From positions 930,001-994,000 of the forward strand of contig NZ_CP102664.1 of NCBI RefSeq assembly GCF_026427355.1: a stretch of DNA of 64,000 nt, written 5' to 3'. The notes under the pieces are model-generated. The model saw nothing but the letters and a program-made list of their open reading frames with translations, was not told the DNA's origin and ran no database searches. Positions 37,401 through 46,215 of this stretch are shown here, piece after piece. Each line of letters opens with the position of its first letter. Positions within the stretch are counted from its first letter, which is position 1. The position numbers were made by a program, and so were the translations under genes. This DNA comes from Sphingobium sp. JS3065 (GTDB lineage: Bacteria > Pseudomonadota > Alphaproteobacteria > Sphingomonadales > Sphingomonadaceae).

Positions 37401-37673
37401 ATCCTGCTGGTCGACTTCATCCGCCATTCGGCCACGCCGGACAAATCGCTGCGCGACGTGCTGCTGGAAGCCGGCACGATCCGGTTCAAGCCGATCGTTC
37501 TCACGGCCGCCGCGGCGATGATTGGCGCGGCCGTGATCCTGACCGATCCGATCTTTCAGGGTTTGGCGATCTCGCTGCTGTTCGGCCTTGCGTCCTCGAC
37601 GCTGCTGACCGTGCTGGTTATTCCGGCCATTTACATCGTGCTTCGAGATGATGGGAAACCCGCGACCAGATGA
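34467..37673 (+). CDS. RND efflux transporter permease
   Basis: A 1068-residue inner-membrane proton-driven exporter. It shows the usual layout of 12 helices with two large periplasmic loops. The helix-4 proton relay is seen in FSIGILVDDAIVMIENIARHW (adjacent aspartates), and the second half repeats the fold with GIIVRNSILLVDFI. The N-terminal PREEEPQISVP segment belongs to the branch of RND pumps often found beside SQR and ArsR genes. It overlaps the adaptor upstream and the ArsR gene downstream, so pump and repressor are co-translated. The likely outer-membrane partner is the TolC-type protein at 30173. Confidence 0.94.
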   Translation: MNLGVSGRLTRATIASPLTPLFLLAAIAVGLLALLSIPREEEPQISVPMVDIQVMAPGLSAADATELVGIPLETIVKSVDGVEHVYTQAQDDGVMVTARFLVGSNPEDAAIRIEEKLRANWDRKPVGIPDPKVTVRGINDVPAVVLTLAPKPGAAGQWNDASLYELAAKLRTEIAKVDNVGISFLVGGRPEEIRIAPDPARLRQYGVPLGSVIEAASQANRSFPLGNIREDGKAVGVTAGRTLSSAQEVGLLTVRSASGSPVYLRDVASVTQGPREDQARAWRWAKEENGKWHSAPAVSIAFAKRAGANAVVVSDAILERVESLKGKLIPDDVTVAVTRNYGETANEKANELLFHLALATVSIVVLIGFAIGWREAGVTAVVIPTTILLTMFASNLMGYTINRVSLFALIFSIGILVDDAIVMIENIARHWAMDDDRNRTQAAIEAVAEVGNPTVVATLTVVAALLPMLFVSGLMGPYMAPIPVNASAAMIFSFFVAVVIAPWLMIRFARKTLGSGHGHDESGGKLGQLYARVAHRVIDTKKSARNFLIAVGVATLVACSMFYFKAVTVKLLPFDNKSEVQVVVDMPEGTALENTGRVLEDVAGVVRGLPEATAMEAYVGTSAPFNFNGLVRHYFLRSQPEQGDVMVTLLPKGDRSRSSHQIALDLRQRLKALRLPNGASIKVVETPPGPPVLATLLAEVYGPDEVTRQKTASELEKIFKSVPFIVDVDNSFGEARPKLRLDVQRDRLDYYGLSQRQVADSIGMLMGSQTVGYAPRGDGRSPLPITIALEQKDRSWTQALSSMPVAQTPGGQLIDLGAVVEARTETGSPAIFRRDGRYADMVTAELAGAYEAPIYGMIEVNRAVDAYDWAAKGLQKPEIRLNGQPEDESVPSLLWDGEWEITWVTFRDMGGAFMVALLAIYIIVVAQFKSFRLPLVILTPVPLTLVGIVIGHMLFRAPFTATSMIGFIALAGIIVRNSILLVDFIRHSATPDKSLRDVLLEAGTIRFKPIVLTAAAAMIGAAVILTDPIFQGLAISLLFGLASSTLLTVLVIPAIYIVLRDDGKPATR

Positions 37674-37993
37674 TGCCGCTTGAGACGCCCCTTGCACAAC
37701 TCGCCGAGCACGCCGCCCATGCGGCGAGCGTGCTGAAGCTGCTGGCCAATGAACAGCGTCTGCTGATCCTGTGCCGGCTGACCCAGGGCGAATTCTCCGT
37801 CGGGGAGATGGTGGAGTTGTGCGGGCAATCGCAATCCAGCGTGTCCCAGCATCTGGGGAAATTGCGAGAAGGGGGTCTGGTCAAGACCCGGCGCGAGGCG
37901 ACGACGATCTACTACAGCCTTGCTGACAGCGACGTCCGCAAGTTGATCGACATGCTCTGCGATCGCTTCGGTCCCGGTGCTGGACAATCCTGA
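37670..37993 (+). CDS. ArsR-family repressor, SqrR/BigR-like
   Basis: A 107-residue winged-helix regulator. The DNA-reading helix is SQSSVSQHLGKLREGGLV (about 54-71), followed by the wing TRREATTIYYSL. Cys35 (LLILCRL) and Cys97 (IDMLCDRF) are 62 residues apart, close to the spacing of the persulfide-sensing pair in SqrR and BigR (about 66). Cys51 is extra. Metal-binding ArsR signatures such as ELCVCDL are not present. It is inferred to repress the SQR and rhodanese units until a polysulfide bridge forms between the two cysteines. The start ATG overlaps the RND stop. Confidence 0.88.
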   Translation: MMPLETPLAQLAEHAAHAASVLKLLANEQRLLILCRLTQGEFSVGEMVELCGQSQSSVSQHLGKLREGGLVKTRREATTIYYSLADSDVRKLIDMLCDRFGPGAGQS

Positions 37994-38001
37994 GAAATCC
38001 G

Positions 38002-38628
38002 ATGCGACGCGCCGTCCTTCCGCTCCTGTCCATGGTCTCTCTCGGGGCTTGCGCCTCGAATGAGCCGCCGTCGGATCCGGCGGTGATGGTGCAGGAGGCA
38101 CAAGCGCGCTCCGATATCCTGGCCGACCGCTTCCAGAAGGAATTATTGAGCGCGCTGACCGCCGCGATGGCGGCGGATGGTCCGCAAGGCGCGATCAGCG
38201 TCTGTTCGAGCATAGCGCCCGCGCTCGCCGCGCAGATCTCCGAGGAAAGCGGAGCGACCGTCCGGCGCACGGCGCTGCGCACGCGTAATCCCGCTGCCAG
38301 TCCTGACGCTACCGAACGCCGCGTCATGGAGAGCTGGGCCGCCGCGCCGTTTGGCGTCGACGGCAAGCCCAGGCGCTGGTCGGCGTATGAGGGCGGGCAA
38401 TATCGCTATATGCGCGCCATACCGACCATGCCCATGTGCCTCGCTTGCCATGGCGAGAATGTCGCCCCGGAGGTGATGGCGGCGATCCGCGCGCATTATC
38501 CCGCAGATCAGGCGACGGGTTTTGCTTCCGGCCAGCTTCGGGGCGCCTTTTCGATCCGGTGGGAGGAGGCAGCCCTGGCGCGTGCGATCAAAGGCGGGGA
38601 GGGCGCGCAGCGAGGTCTGCACCCATGA
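38002..38628 (+). CDS. DUF3365 (Tll0287-like) c-haem lipoprotein
   Basis: A 208-residue exported protein. A signal peptide ends in LGAC (lipobox, Cys near 16), so it should be anchored in the membrane facing the periplasm. The DUF3365 core spans about 30-190 and includes one haem c motif, CLACH (146-150), plus an RRTALRTRNPA segment typical of the family. Members are small redox or gas-sensing haem proteins. It is the last gene of the sulfide unit, 8 bases after the repressor. An electron-transfer or sulfide/NO-sensing role is possible but unproved. Confidence 0.88.
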   Translation: MRRAVLPLLSMVSLGACASNEPPSDPAVMVQEAQARSDILADRFQKELLSALTAAMAADGPQGAISVCSSIAPALAAQISEESGATVRRTALRTRNPAASPDATERRVMESWAAAPFGVDGKPRRWSAYEGGQYRYMRAIPTMPMCLACHGENVAPEVMAAIRAHYPADQATGFASGQLRGAFSIRWEEAALARAIKGGEGAQRGLHP

Positions 38629-38724
38629 CGATCTTGCGCGCGCTTGCGCTGGCCCGATTTTACAGCGCTGCGGCAGCTGTCGCCTACCGCTCAGCGGCGC
38701 CGTGATCGCCAGAGTGCTTTGCCA

Positions 38725-39273
38725 TCAGGTTCGGCCCGGCAGCATTCGGCGCAAGGTATCATCCTTGACGATGTAATGATGGAAGAGAGCGGCAAGGGCG
38801 TGAAAGCCGATCAGGAAATATCCGATGGTCCCGACTGTCTCGTGCCAATCCTTCATCTGTCCCGCCAGGGCTTTGCTCTGGCCGACAAGAGCCGGCAGTT
38901 CCAGACCGAAGAATGGAATCGGCTTGCCCGACGCACTCAGGATCACCCAGCCCGCCAAGGGCATCGCCAGCATGAACGCGTAGAGTGCGAGATGCGTCGC
39001 ATTGGCTAAAAGCGTCTGCCATGACGGCGGTTCCGGCGTGATCGGGGGGGTGCGCTGGCTGAGGCGTGCCAGCAGGCGGATGATCGCCAGCGCCAGAACG
39101 GTGAGTCCGAGTATGAAATGCCAGGTTTTCAGCCCCTCGCGGATGTCGGTTCCCTTGGGATAGTTCTCCCGCAGGAGAATGGTAGCGTAAACGACCGAGA
39201 TCAGCAGCACCATGAGCCAGTGCAGAGTGATCGACAGGGAAGAGAAGCGGTTACGGATATCGGTTGTACTCAT
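38725..39273 (-). CDS. Cytochrome b561-type membrane protein
   Basis: A 182-residue di-haem cytochrome b of the bacterial b561 family, about four helices. Histidines in SITLHWLMV, KTWHFILG, NATHLALYAF and GFHALAALFHHYI provide the haem ligands. ATG 39273 follows GGGAGG and is preferred to 39297. It moves electrons between quinol and periplasmic partners; in some bacteria such proteins oxidise superoxide. A TTGA-N6-TCAA site lies about 51-64 bases upstream. It faces the DUF3365 gene tail to tail. Confidence 0.92.
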   Translation of the reverse strand: MSTTDIRNRFSSLSITLHWLMVLLISVVYATILLRENYPKGTDIREGLKTWHFILGLTVLALAIIRLLARLSQRTPPITPEPPSWQTLLANATHLALYAFMLAMPLAGWVILSASGKPIPFFGLELPALVGQSKALAGQMKDWHETVGTIGYFLIGFHALAALFHHYIVKDDTLRRMLPGRT

Positions 39274-39323
39274 GGCGAACCTCCCATCAATTTTCATATT
39301 GCCAGCGAGATGAGAAAAATGCC

Positions 39324-39337
39324 TTGATCCTTCTCAA
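39324..39337. promoter_or_regulatory. FNR/FixK-type box upstream of cytochrome b561
   Basis: TTGATCCTTCTCAA contains the exact TTGA-N6-TCAA core bound by FNR, Dnr and FixK proteins. It lies about 51 bases from the b561 start on the minus strand, a plausible activator position. Confidence 0.45.
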
Positions 39338-39369
39338 GAAGCTTTGCGCCGAACAACCGCAATAACCGG

Positions 39370-39675
39370 TCAGCTGCGCTTGCGGACAAATTCCGCACGA
39401 AGCACCAAACCTTTGATGCCTTCATACCGGCAGTCGATTTCCTGCGGGTCATCCGTGAGGCGGATCGACTTTATCAGCGTTCCCCGCCTCAGAGTCTGGC
39501 CGGCGCCCTTGACGACCAGATCCTTGATCAACGTGACCTGGTCGCCGTCGGCAAGCAGGTTGCCCACGGCATCGCGGACTTCGATCCGGTCCGCGGTGGC
39601 GCGCCGTTCCTTCAGTTCGGATGCAGCCATCCATTCACCGGATTCTTCATCGTAGACATATTCATCTTCGCTCAT
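39370..39675 (-). CDS. PhnA-like small protein
   Basis: A 101-residue protein of the PhnA/YjdM family. The C-terminal half carries the family pattern LADGDQVTLIKDLVVKGAG, then RRGTLIKSIRL and the final LRAEFVRK. The N-terminal zinc ribbon found in Escherichia coli PhnA is missing and is replaced by an acidic Glu/Asp-rich stretch. ATG 39675 is chosen for its GGAGA site. Despite the old name, the family has no established role in phosphonate breakdown. Function here is unknown. It lies downstream of DUF1275 on the same strand. Confidence 0.85.
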   Translation of the reverse strand: MSEDEYVYDEESGEWMAASELKERRATADRIEVRDAVGNLLADGDQVTLIKDLVVKGAGQTLRRGTLIKSIRLTDDPQEIDCRYEGIKGLVLRAEFVRKRS

Positions 39676-39703
39676 GGAGTTCTCCATCGGTCAGGAATGT
39701 GCG

Positions 39704-40396
39704 TCAGGCACCGAACAGATCGCGTTCAATCAGCCAGGCGCGCATTGCCAGCAATGCGGCGACGAGGGCAGCCACGGCAAAGGCTCTGGCGTCGAGCGTG
39801 ATCCACGCAACAGCGCCTGCAAGCCCGCCAATAAGGAAGACCAGCCAAAAGGATGCATGCAAGCCAAGCTGGCGATAGTTCGCGTGATGCCGTCCGCCGG
39901 CCAATGCCTCCCCGAACCGCACGACCTGCGTGGAGGGCGAAATAGCCTCCTGCAGGTCGGGATCATCCCTCTCAAAAGTGCAATGAGCACTACCCATGGC
40001 CATCGCGATCAGCACGGCCGGGATGATCGCCAGATGCGAGAGGAATGTCAGATAGGCGGCGGCCAACGCGATTGCGGTACAAACGAGCGCGATTGTGCGC
40101 CGGTACCGGCCTAGCCAGTGCGTAATCAAGGTCGTGAGGACCACACCCCCCACGAAGCTGAAGATCATTCCGCCCACAAATTTCGTGATACCAAAGCCAC
40201 CGGGAAGGCTCGTGCCCAGAACAGTGGCGTTGGCCTCGGGCGAGGCAAGGAAGACGTGCCCGAATGCCAGAAAGCCGGCTGCATTGATCGCGCCGGCAAG
40301 GGCCGCCAGCATGGCGGCCAGTTGGACCAGCGCGCGCTGCGCTCTGCCGATATCCAGGGAGCTGGGCCGTCTGCCTGTCCGATCCGGTTCGCTCAT
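39704..40396 (-). CDS. DUF1275 (YoaK-like) membrane protein
   Basis: A 230-residue inner-membrane protein with about six hydrophobic segments. Family markers are AGAINAAGFLAFGHVFLASPEANAT near the start, FVGGVVLTTLI in the middle and HASFWLVFLIGGLAGA near the end. The function of DUF1275 proteins is not known. It starts 9 bases after the thiolase stop, so it belongs to the SulP/thiolase unit. Confidence 0.9.
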   Translation of the reverse strand: MSEPDRTGRRPSSLDIGRAQRALVQLAAMLAALAGAINAAGFLAFGHVFLASPEANATVLGTSLPGGFGITKFVGGMIFSFVGGVVLTTLITHWLGRYRRTIALVCTAIALAAAYLTFLSHLAIIPAVLIAMAMGSAHCTFERDDPDLQEAISPSTQVVRFGEALAGGRHHANYRQLGLHASFWLVFLIGGLAGAVAWITLDARAFAVAALVAALLAMRAWLIERDLFGA

Positions 40397-40405
40397 GCTC
40401 GCCTC

Positions 40406-41602
40406 TTACGCATCCTGGCTCGGCAATCGCTCGATCACGAGTGCAATGCCTTGTCCGCCGCCAATGCACATGGTCACAAGCCCGTAGCGGCCGCCAATAC
40501 GCTCGAGCTCGTAAAGCGCCTTGATGGTGATGATGGCGCCGGTTGCCCCGACGGGATGCCCAAGTCCAATGCCGCTGCCATTGGGATTGACCTTCTCGGG
40601 CGGGAAATCGAGCAGTTTGGCGACCGCGCAAGCCTGCGCGGCAAAAGCCTCGTTCGCCTCGATCACGTCGATGTCGTCAAGCGATAGTCCGGCCCGCTTG
40701 AGGGCGATGGGCACGGCTTCGACGGGACCGAGCCCCATCACTTCGGGGGCAACACCGGCATGTCCCCAGCTTACAACCCTGGCGCGGGGTGTCAGGCCGT
40801 GTCTCTCGGCGGCGGCGGCGGAAGCCAGCACCAGAGCCGCGCCAGCGTCGTTGATGCCGCTGGCGTTGCCCGCCGTTACGGTCCCGCCATCCTTGCGGAA
40901 GATGGGCGTGAGTGCGCCGAGGCCTTCGCTGGAAACGTCGGTGCGCACATGCTCGTCGGCCTCGAACATAAAGGTGCCGCTACGGCCCTTGACCTCGACG
41001 GAAACGATCTGCTCGCGAAAACGGTCTTCCTGCTGTGCTCTTGCTGCCCGGCGATGGCTTTCGGCCGCCAGCGCGTCCTGCTCGGCCCGGGTGATGCCAT
41101 GACGTTCGGCAACGTTCTCGGCAGTGACCCCCATGTGACCTGCACCGAACGGATCGCTCAGCGTCGCGTTCATCGCGTCGATCATCATTTCATCGCCCAT
41201 CCTGCGCCCCCAGCGCAGGCCCTTGAGAACGTGTGGGGATTGGCTCATGCTCTCGACACCGCCAGCAACGGCGATGTCACACTCGGCCAATGCGATCATT
41301 TGGGCGGCGGAAATAATCGCCTGCACACTCGATCCGCAAAGGCGGTTCAGGGTGAGCGCCGGGGTCCGATCGGGAATCCCCGCCGCGATAGCGGCAATTC
41401 GCGAGACATATGCATCGCTGGGTTCGCTTTGAATGACCTGGCCAAGGACAACATGCTCGACATGGCCTGGTTCGATTCCGGCCCGCTTGATGGCTTCGGC
41501 AATGACGATGCGGCCAAGCTCCCACGGCGCGACGTCCTTAAGGCTGCCTCCAAAATCCCCGATAGCGGTGCGCACACCCGACAGGATCACGACGTCGTTC
41601 AA
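40406..41602 (-). CDS. Acetyl-CoA C-acetyltransferase (thiolase)
   Basis: A 398-residue type II thiolase catalysing condensation of two acetyl-CoA, or the reverse cleavage. The nucleophile is Cys89 in LNRLCGSSVQA, the base histidine is in GLGHPVGATGA and the second cysteine is in TMCIGGGQG. The start is TTG 41602 behind AAGGAAGG; it puts Cys89 at its canonical number and gives the normal family length. An open frame upstream to 41872 runs into the SulP gene and is not coding. It could support polyhydroxyalkanoate or fermentative metabolism. It is not accompanied by a PHA reductase here. Confidence 0.93.
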   Translation of the reverse strand: MNDVVILSGVRTAIGDFGGSLKDVAPWELGRIVIAEAIKRAGIEPGHVEHVVLGQVIQSEPSDAYVSRIAAIAAGIPDRTPALTLNRLCGSSVQAIISAAQMIALAECDIAVAGGVESMSQSPHVLKGLRWGRRMGDEMMIDAMNATLSDPFGAGHMGVTAENVAERHGITRAEQDALAAESHRRAARAQQEDRFREQIVSVEVKGRSGTFMFEADEHVRTDVSSEGLGALTPIFRKDGGTVTAGNASGINDAGAALVLASAAAAERHGLTPRARVVSWGHAGVAPEVMGLGPVEAVPIALKRAGLSLDDIDVIEANEAFAAQACAVAKLLDFPPEKVNPNGSGIGLGHPVGATGAIITIKALYELERIGGRYGLVTMCIGGGQGIALVIERLPSQDA

Positions 41603-41654
41603 ATTTCCTTCCTTTCGACAATATGTTCGCCCGAACCGCAGCAGGGTGCGCCGA

Positions 41655-43331
41655 TCAGTGCGGCTGAGTTTTGGGCGCTTCGAGCAAGCTGACCGCGAGC
41701 GACTGGGCGCTGGCGAAGTCCGCGGCATAGAAAAGCTTGTCCGAACCAGCTTCCAGGTGAACGCGCGCAAGCATCGACTTCGGTTGCGGCTGCACGCCGG
41801 ACAACACGACCGTTGCGCCGGCGACGCGCGCTTGTTCGATGAACTGTTCGAGCGCCTGGACGCCGCTTGCATCGAGCAGGGGAACGAGCCGCATGCGCAG
41901 GATGATGACTTTGGGCGACTGACCGACGCGGCGCAGCGTATCGAGCAGTTCGCCTGCTACGCCGAAGAAGAACGGGCCGGTGATCCGGAACACCTCGACA
42001 CCCTCCGGCAACGCGTCGCGCTGGTGAACGTCTTCGGAATCGAGATCGATGTCCTGCCGGCCGCTGCTGTCGACCTCGACAGCCTCGCTCATGCGGGCCA
42101 TGAAGAGGAGCGAGGCCAGAGTTACGCCGACGCCGATTGCGACGGTGAGATCCACCAGTACCGTCAGGCCGAATGTCAGTAGCAGCACGGCCCGGTCGCT
42201 GTTGGGCATGTGCAGCAAGGCAATGAACCGCTCATATTCACTCATGCCCCAGGCGACCATGAACAGGATCGCGGCAAGCGCGGCCATGGGTACGAATGCC
42301 ATCAGGTCCGTGGCGAACAGGATGAACAGAAGAAGGAACACGGCATGCATGATTCCGGCAACCGGGGTTCTGGCCCCGGAGCGGATATTGGTGGCGGTAC
42401 GCGCAATCGCGCCCGTCGCGGGTAGCCCACCGAACAGGGCGGATCCGATATTGGCGACGCCCTGGCCGATCAATTCCTGGTTGGAGCGATGCCGCGTTCC
42501 GGCCATGCCATCGGCGACGACGGCCGACAGCAGGGCTTCGATGCCGGCGAGAAATGCAATGGTGAATGCCGAAGGCATCACCGCATTGATCTTGGCGAAG
42601 GTGAATTCCGGCAGGGACGGCATCGGCAGGCCGGAAGGAATGTCCGGGAAGCGGGAGCCGATAGTGTCGACCGGGAGCTTGAGCAGAGCGACGGCGAGGG
42701 AACTTACCACGACCGCGATCAGGAACCCGGGCAGTCTGGGCGCGAGTTTGCGCAGCACGATGATGGTCGCAAGTGCTCCGACCCCGACGCCTAGAGTTGC
42801 CCAACTGGTGCTCGGCAGAGCGGCGAGATAGGACTGCCATTTGGGCAGGAACTCAGCCGGGACCTCGGTCATCGAGAGCCCGAGGAAGTCCTTCACCTGA
42901 CTCGAGGCAATGATAACGGCGATCCCCGCGGTGAATCCGGTGACGACCGGATGGGGGATGAATTTGATCATCTGCCCGAGGCGAAACGCACCGGCGGCAA
43001 TGAGGATGATGCCTGCCAGGAGCGTCGCGATCAGCAGCCCATCATAGCCGTGCTGGGCGATAACATTGAAAATGACGACGACAAAGGCGCCCGTGGGTCC
43101 GCCGACCTGGACCCGCGATCCGCCGAGCGCGGAAATCAGGAACCCCGCCACCACGGCCGTGACAAGCCCCTTGTCGGGAGAAGCGCCGCTGGCGATGCCC
43201 AGGGCCATGGCAAGAGGCAGCGCGACGATCGCGACCGTCAGGCCCGCTATGGCGTCGGCGCGGAAGGTCTGAGCGGTGTACCCTTCGCGCAAGGTCGTGA
43301 TGAGCTTGGGCGTATAGGCTTTCGCGCTCAC
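41655..43331 (-). CDS. SulP-family anion transporter with STAS domain
   Basis: A 558-residue membrane carrier. The SulP core (about 20-410) opens with DAIAGLTVAIVALPLAMA and contains GGPTGAFVVVIFNV and the GTRHRSNQELIGQGVANI family segment. A cytoplasmic STAS domain (about 440-545) ends the protein. Substrates in the family include sulfate, bicarbonate and dicarboxylates; the present substrate cannot be read. The start is GTG 43331, overlapping the HTH gene stop as GTGA, so regulator and carrier are coupled. Confidence 0.93.
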   Translation of the reverse strand: MSAKAYTPKLITTLREGYTAQTFRADAIAGLTVAIVALPLAMALGIASGASPDKGLVTAVVAGFLISALGGSRVQVGGPTGAFVVVIFNVIAQHGYDGLLIATLLAGIILIAAGAFRLGQMIKFIPHPVVTGFTAGIAVIIASSQVKDFLGLSMTEVPAEFLPKWQSYLAALPSTSWATLGVGVGALATIIVLRKLAPRLPGFLIAVVVSSLAVALLKLPVDTIGSRFPDIPSGLPMPSLPEFTFAKINAVMPSAFTIAFLAGIEALLSAVVADGMAGTRHRSNQELIGQGVANIGSALFGGLPATGAIARTATNIRSGARTPVAGIMHAVFLLLFILFATDLMAFVPMAALAAILFMVAWGMSEYERFIALLHMPNSDRAVLLLTFGLTVLVDLTVAIGVGVTLASLLFMARMSEAVEVDSSGRQDIDLDSEDVHQRDALPEGVEVFRITGPFFFGVAGELLDTLRRVGQSPKVIILRMRLVPLLDASGVQALEQFIEQARVAGATVVLSGVQPQPKSMLARVHLEAGSDKLFYAADFASAQSLAVSLLEAPKTQPH

Positions 43332-43642
43332 CTGACCGGTTCCTCCGCCTTGTCATAGAGAAGCGACTGCCCCTGGCCGCCGGACTTTCCCGCGGTCGTT
43401 TCGCGCAGACGCACACCGCGGCCCACGCCCGTGCTGGGCGCATTCTCGCCCAGCAGTTCGATGCCTGCGCCTTCCAGCGCGGTGATCACCTTGACCAGCG
43501 TGTCGACCACACCGCGCACTTGGCCATCGGATGATTCCATGCGCTGGATGGTCGGCAGGGAGAGGCCGGCCAGCGCGGCGAGCTGGCGTTGATCAAGTCC
43601 GAGGAGGGCGCGCGCGGCGCGCATTTGCTGCGACGTGATCAT
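43328..43642 (-). CDS. XRE-type HTH transcriptional regulator
   Basis: A 104-residue DNA-binding protein. The helix-turn-helix spans about 4-60, with ARALLGLDQRQLAALAGLSLPTIQRMES as the reading unit. The C-terminal part is polar and probably disordered. It is the first gene of the SulP unit and overlaps it. A 5-5-5 dyad (GATGT, five bases, ACATC) begins 12 bases upstream of its ATG and is a natural autoregulatory operator. Confidence 0.88.
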   Translation of the reverse strand: MITSQQMRAARALLGLDQRQLAALAGLSLPTIQRMESSDGQVRGVVDTLVKVITALEGAGIELLGENAPSTGVGRGVRLRETTAGKSGGQGQSLLYDKAEEPVR

Positions 43643-43653
43643 GTTGGCTCCAT

Positions 43654-43668
43654 GATGTTTAATACATC
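43654..43668. promoter_or_regulatory. Dyad upstream of HTH regulator
   Basis: GATGT-TTAAT-ACATC, lying between the minus-strand HTH gene and the plus-strand pckA region. It fits an operator bound by the HTH protein itself. Confidence 0.45.
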
Positions 43669-43704
43669 AAATATCACTCTTAACAAATTAGGAGGGAGTT
43701 GTAT

Positions 43705-43821
43705 ATGTGCATTGTACCGGATAATCGATCACACGCGCTTTGTCGGGGTGAGGTATTTCCGCGTCTGAGAAAGCCGATGGTCTTGAGGGCTGCGACCTTC
43801 GAGCCTCCAGATCGGAGATGA
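43705..43821 (+). other. Possible 38-codon leader peptide before pckA
   Basis: An ATG with a strong AGGAGGG site 8 bases upstream opens a 38-codon frame that ends TGA four bases before the first pckA ATG (43826). The peptide begins MCIVPDNRSH and resembles nothing I know. It could be a real small protein, an upstream control frame coupled to pckA, or chance. Confidence 0.35.
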
Positions 43822-43825
43822 GCAA

Positions 43826-45620
<1,795 letters not shown>

Positions 45621-45628
<8 letters not shown>

Positions 45629-46112
45629 CCTCATCCGGTTCCCCTTTGACAAGTTTCACGAAAAGCCAGAATCCATGCCCGCTCATGAACAGGGATCGGT
45701 AACCGGCAAGCTTGTCTTGCCGGTCACAGGTTGGGCCGCGATCCTGCGCGGGTTGCGCGGGCGATGCCCCCGGTGCGGCGAGGCGCGCCTGTTCATGCGG
45801 TTCCTGAAACCGATCCCTCATTGCCCGCAATGCGGCCAGGACTGGACGCATCAGCAAGCTGATGATTTCCCGGCCTATGTCTCGATCTTCGTGACGGGGC
45901 ATCTGATGGCGCCGCTCATTATCGCCGTGACCAGTCGCGCGGAAATGTCCGTGCCGATGTTGATGGCGATCCTGCTTCCGTTGGCGTTGCTCCTGATGGT
46001 CGGGCTGCTTCAGCCCGCCAAGGGAGCCATCATTGCCTTGCAGTGGTGGTTCGGCATGCATGGGTTTCGCAGGGAACGCCCGGGAGCAATTCCGGACGAC
46101 GCCGATACATGA
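45621..46112 (+). CDS. DUF983 zinc-ribbon membrane protein
   Basis: A protein of about 163 residues. The N-terminal half has a zinc ribbon, CPRCGEARL and CPQCGQDW, and the C-terminal half has two hydrophobic helices (about 95-140), with the family-typical WWFGMH before the end. The ATG at 45621 overlaps the pckA stop; ATG 45675 is an alternative that starts closer to family consensus, and neither has a strong ribosome site. Function of DUF983 is unknown; some members lie near cytochrome oxidase genes. Confidence 0.82.
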
Positions 46113-46215
46113 TCTTCAGCTTCGGCCGTGGCCAGTCTCGAGATTGACCAGGGTATGAGGCTGTCGGGCCGATGCGCGACTTCTCAAATTCAACTTTTTG
46201 CCGGAGAACTTTGTC

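Noticed and set aside
38625..38705. 26-codon frame overlapping the DUF3365 stop (ATGA)
   Set aside because: Ala/Leu/Arg-rich with no features; overlap alone is weak evidence.
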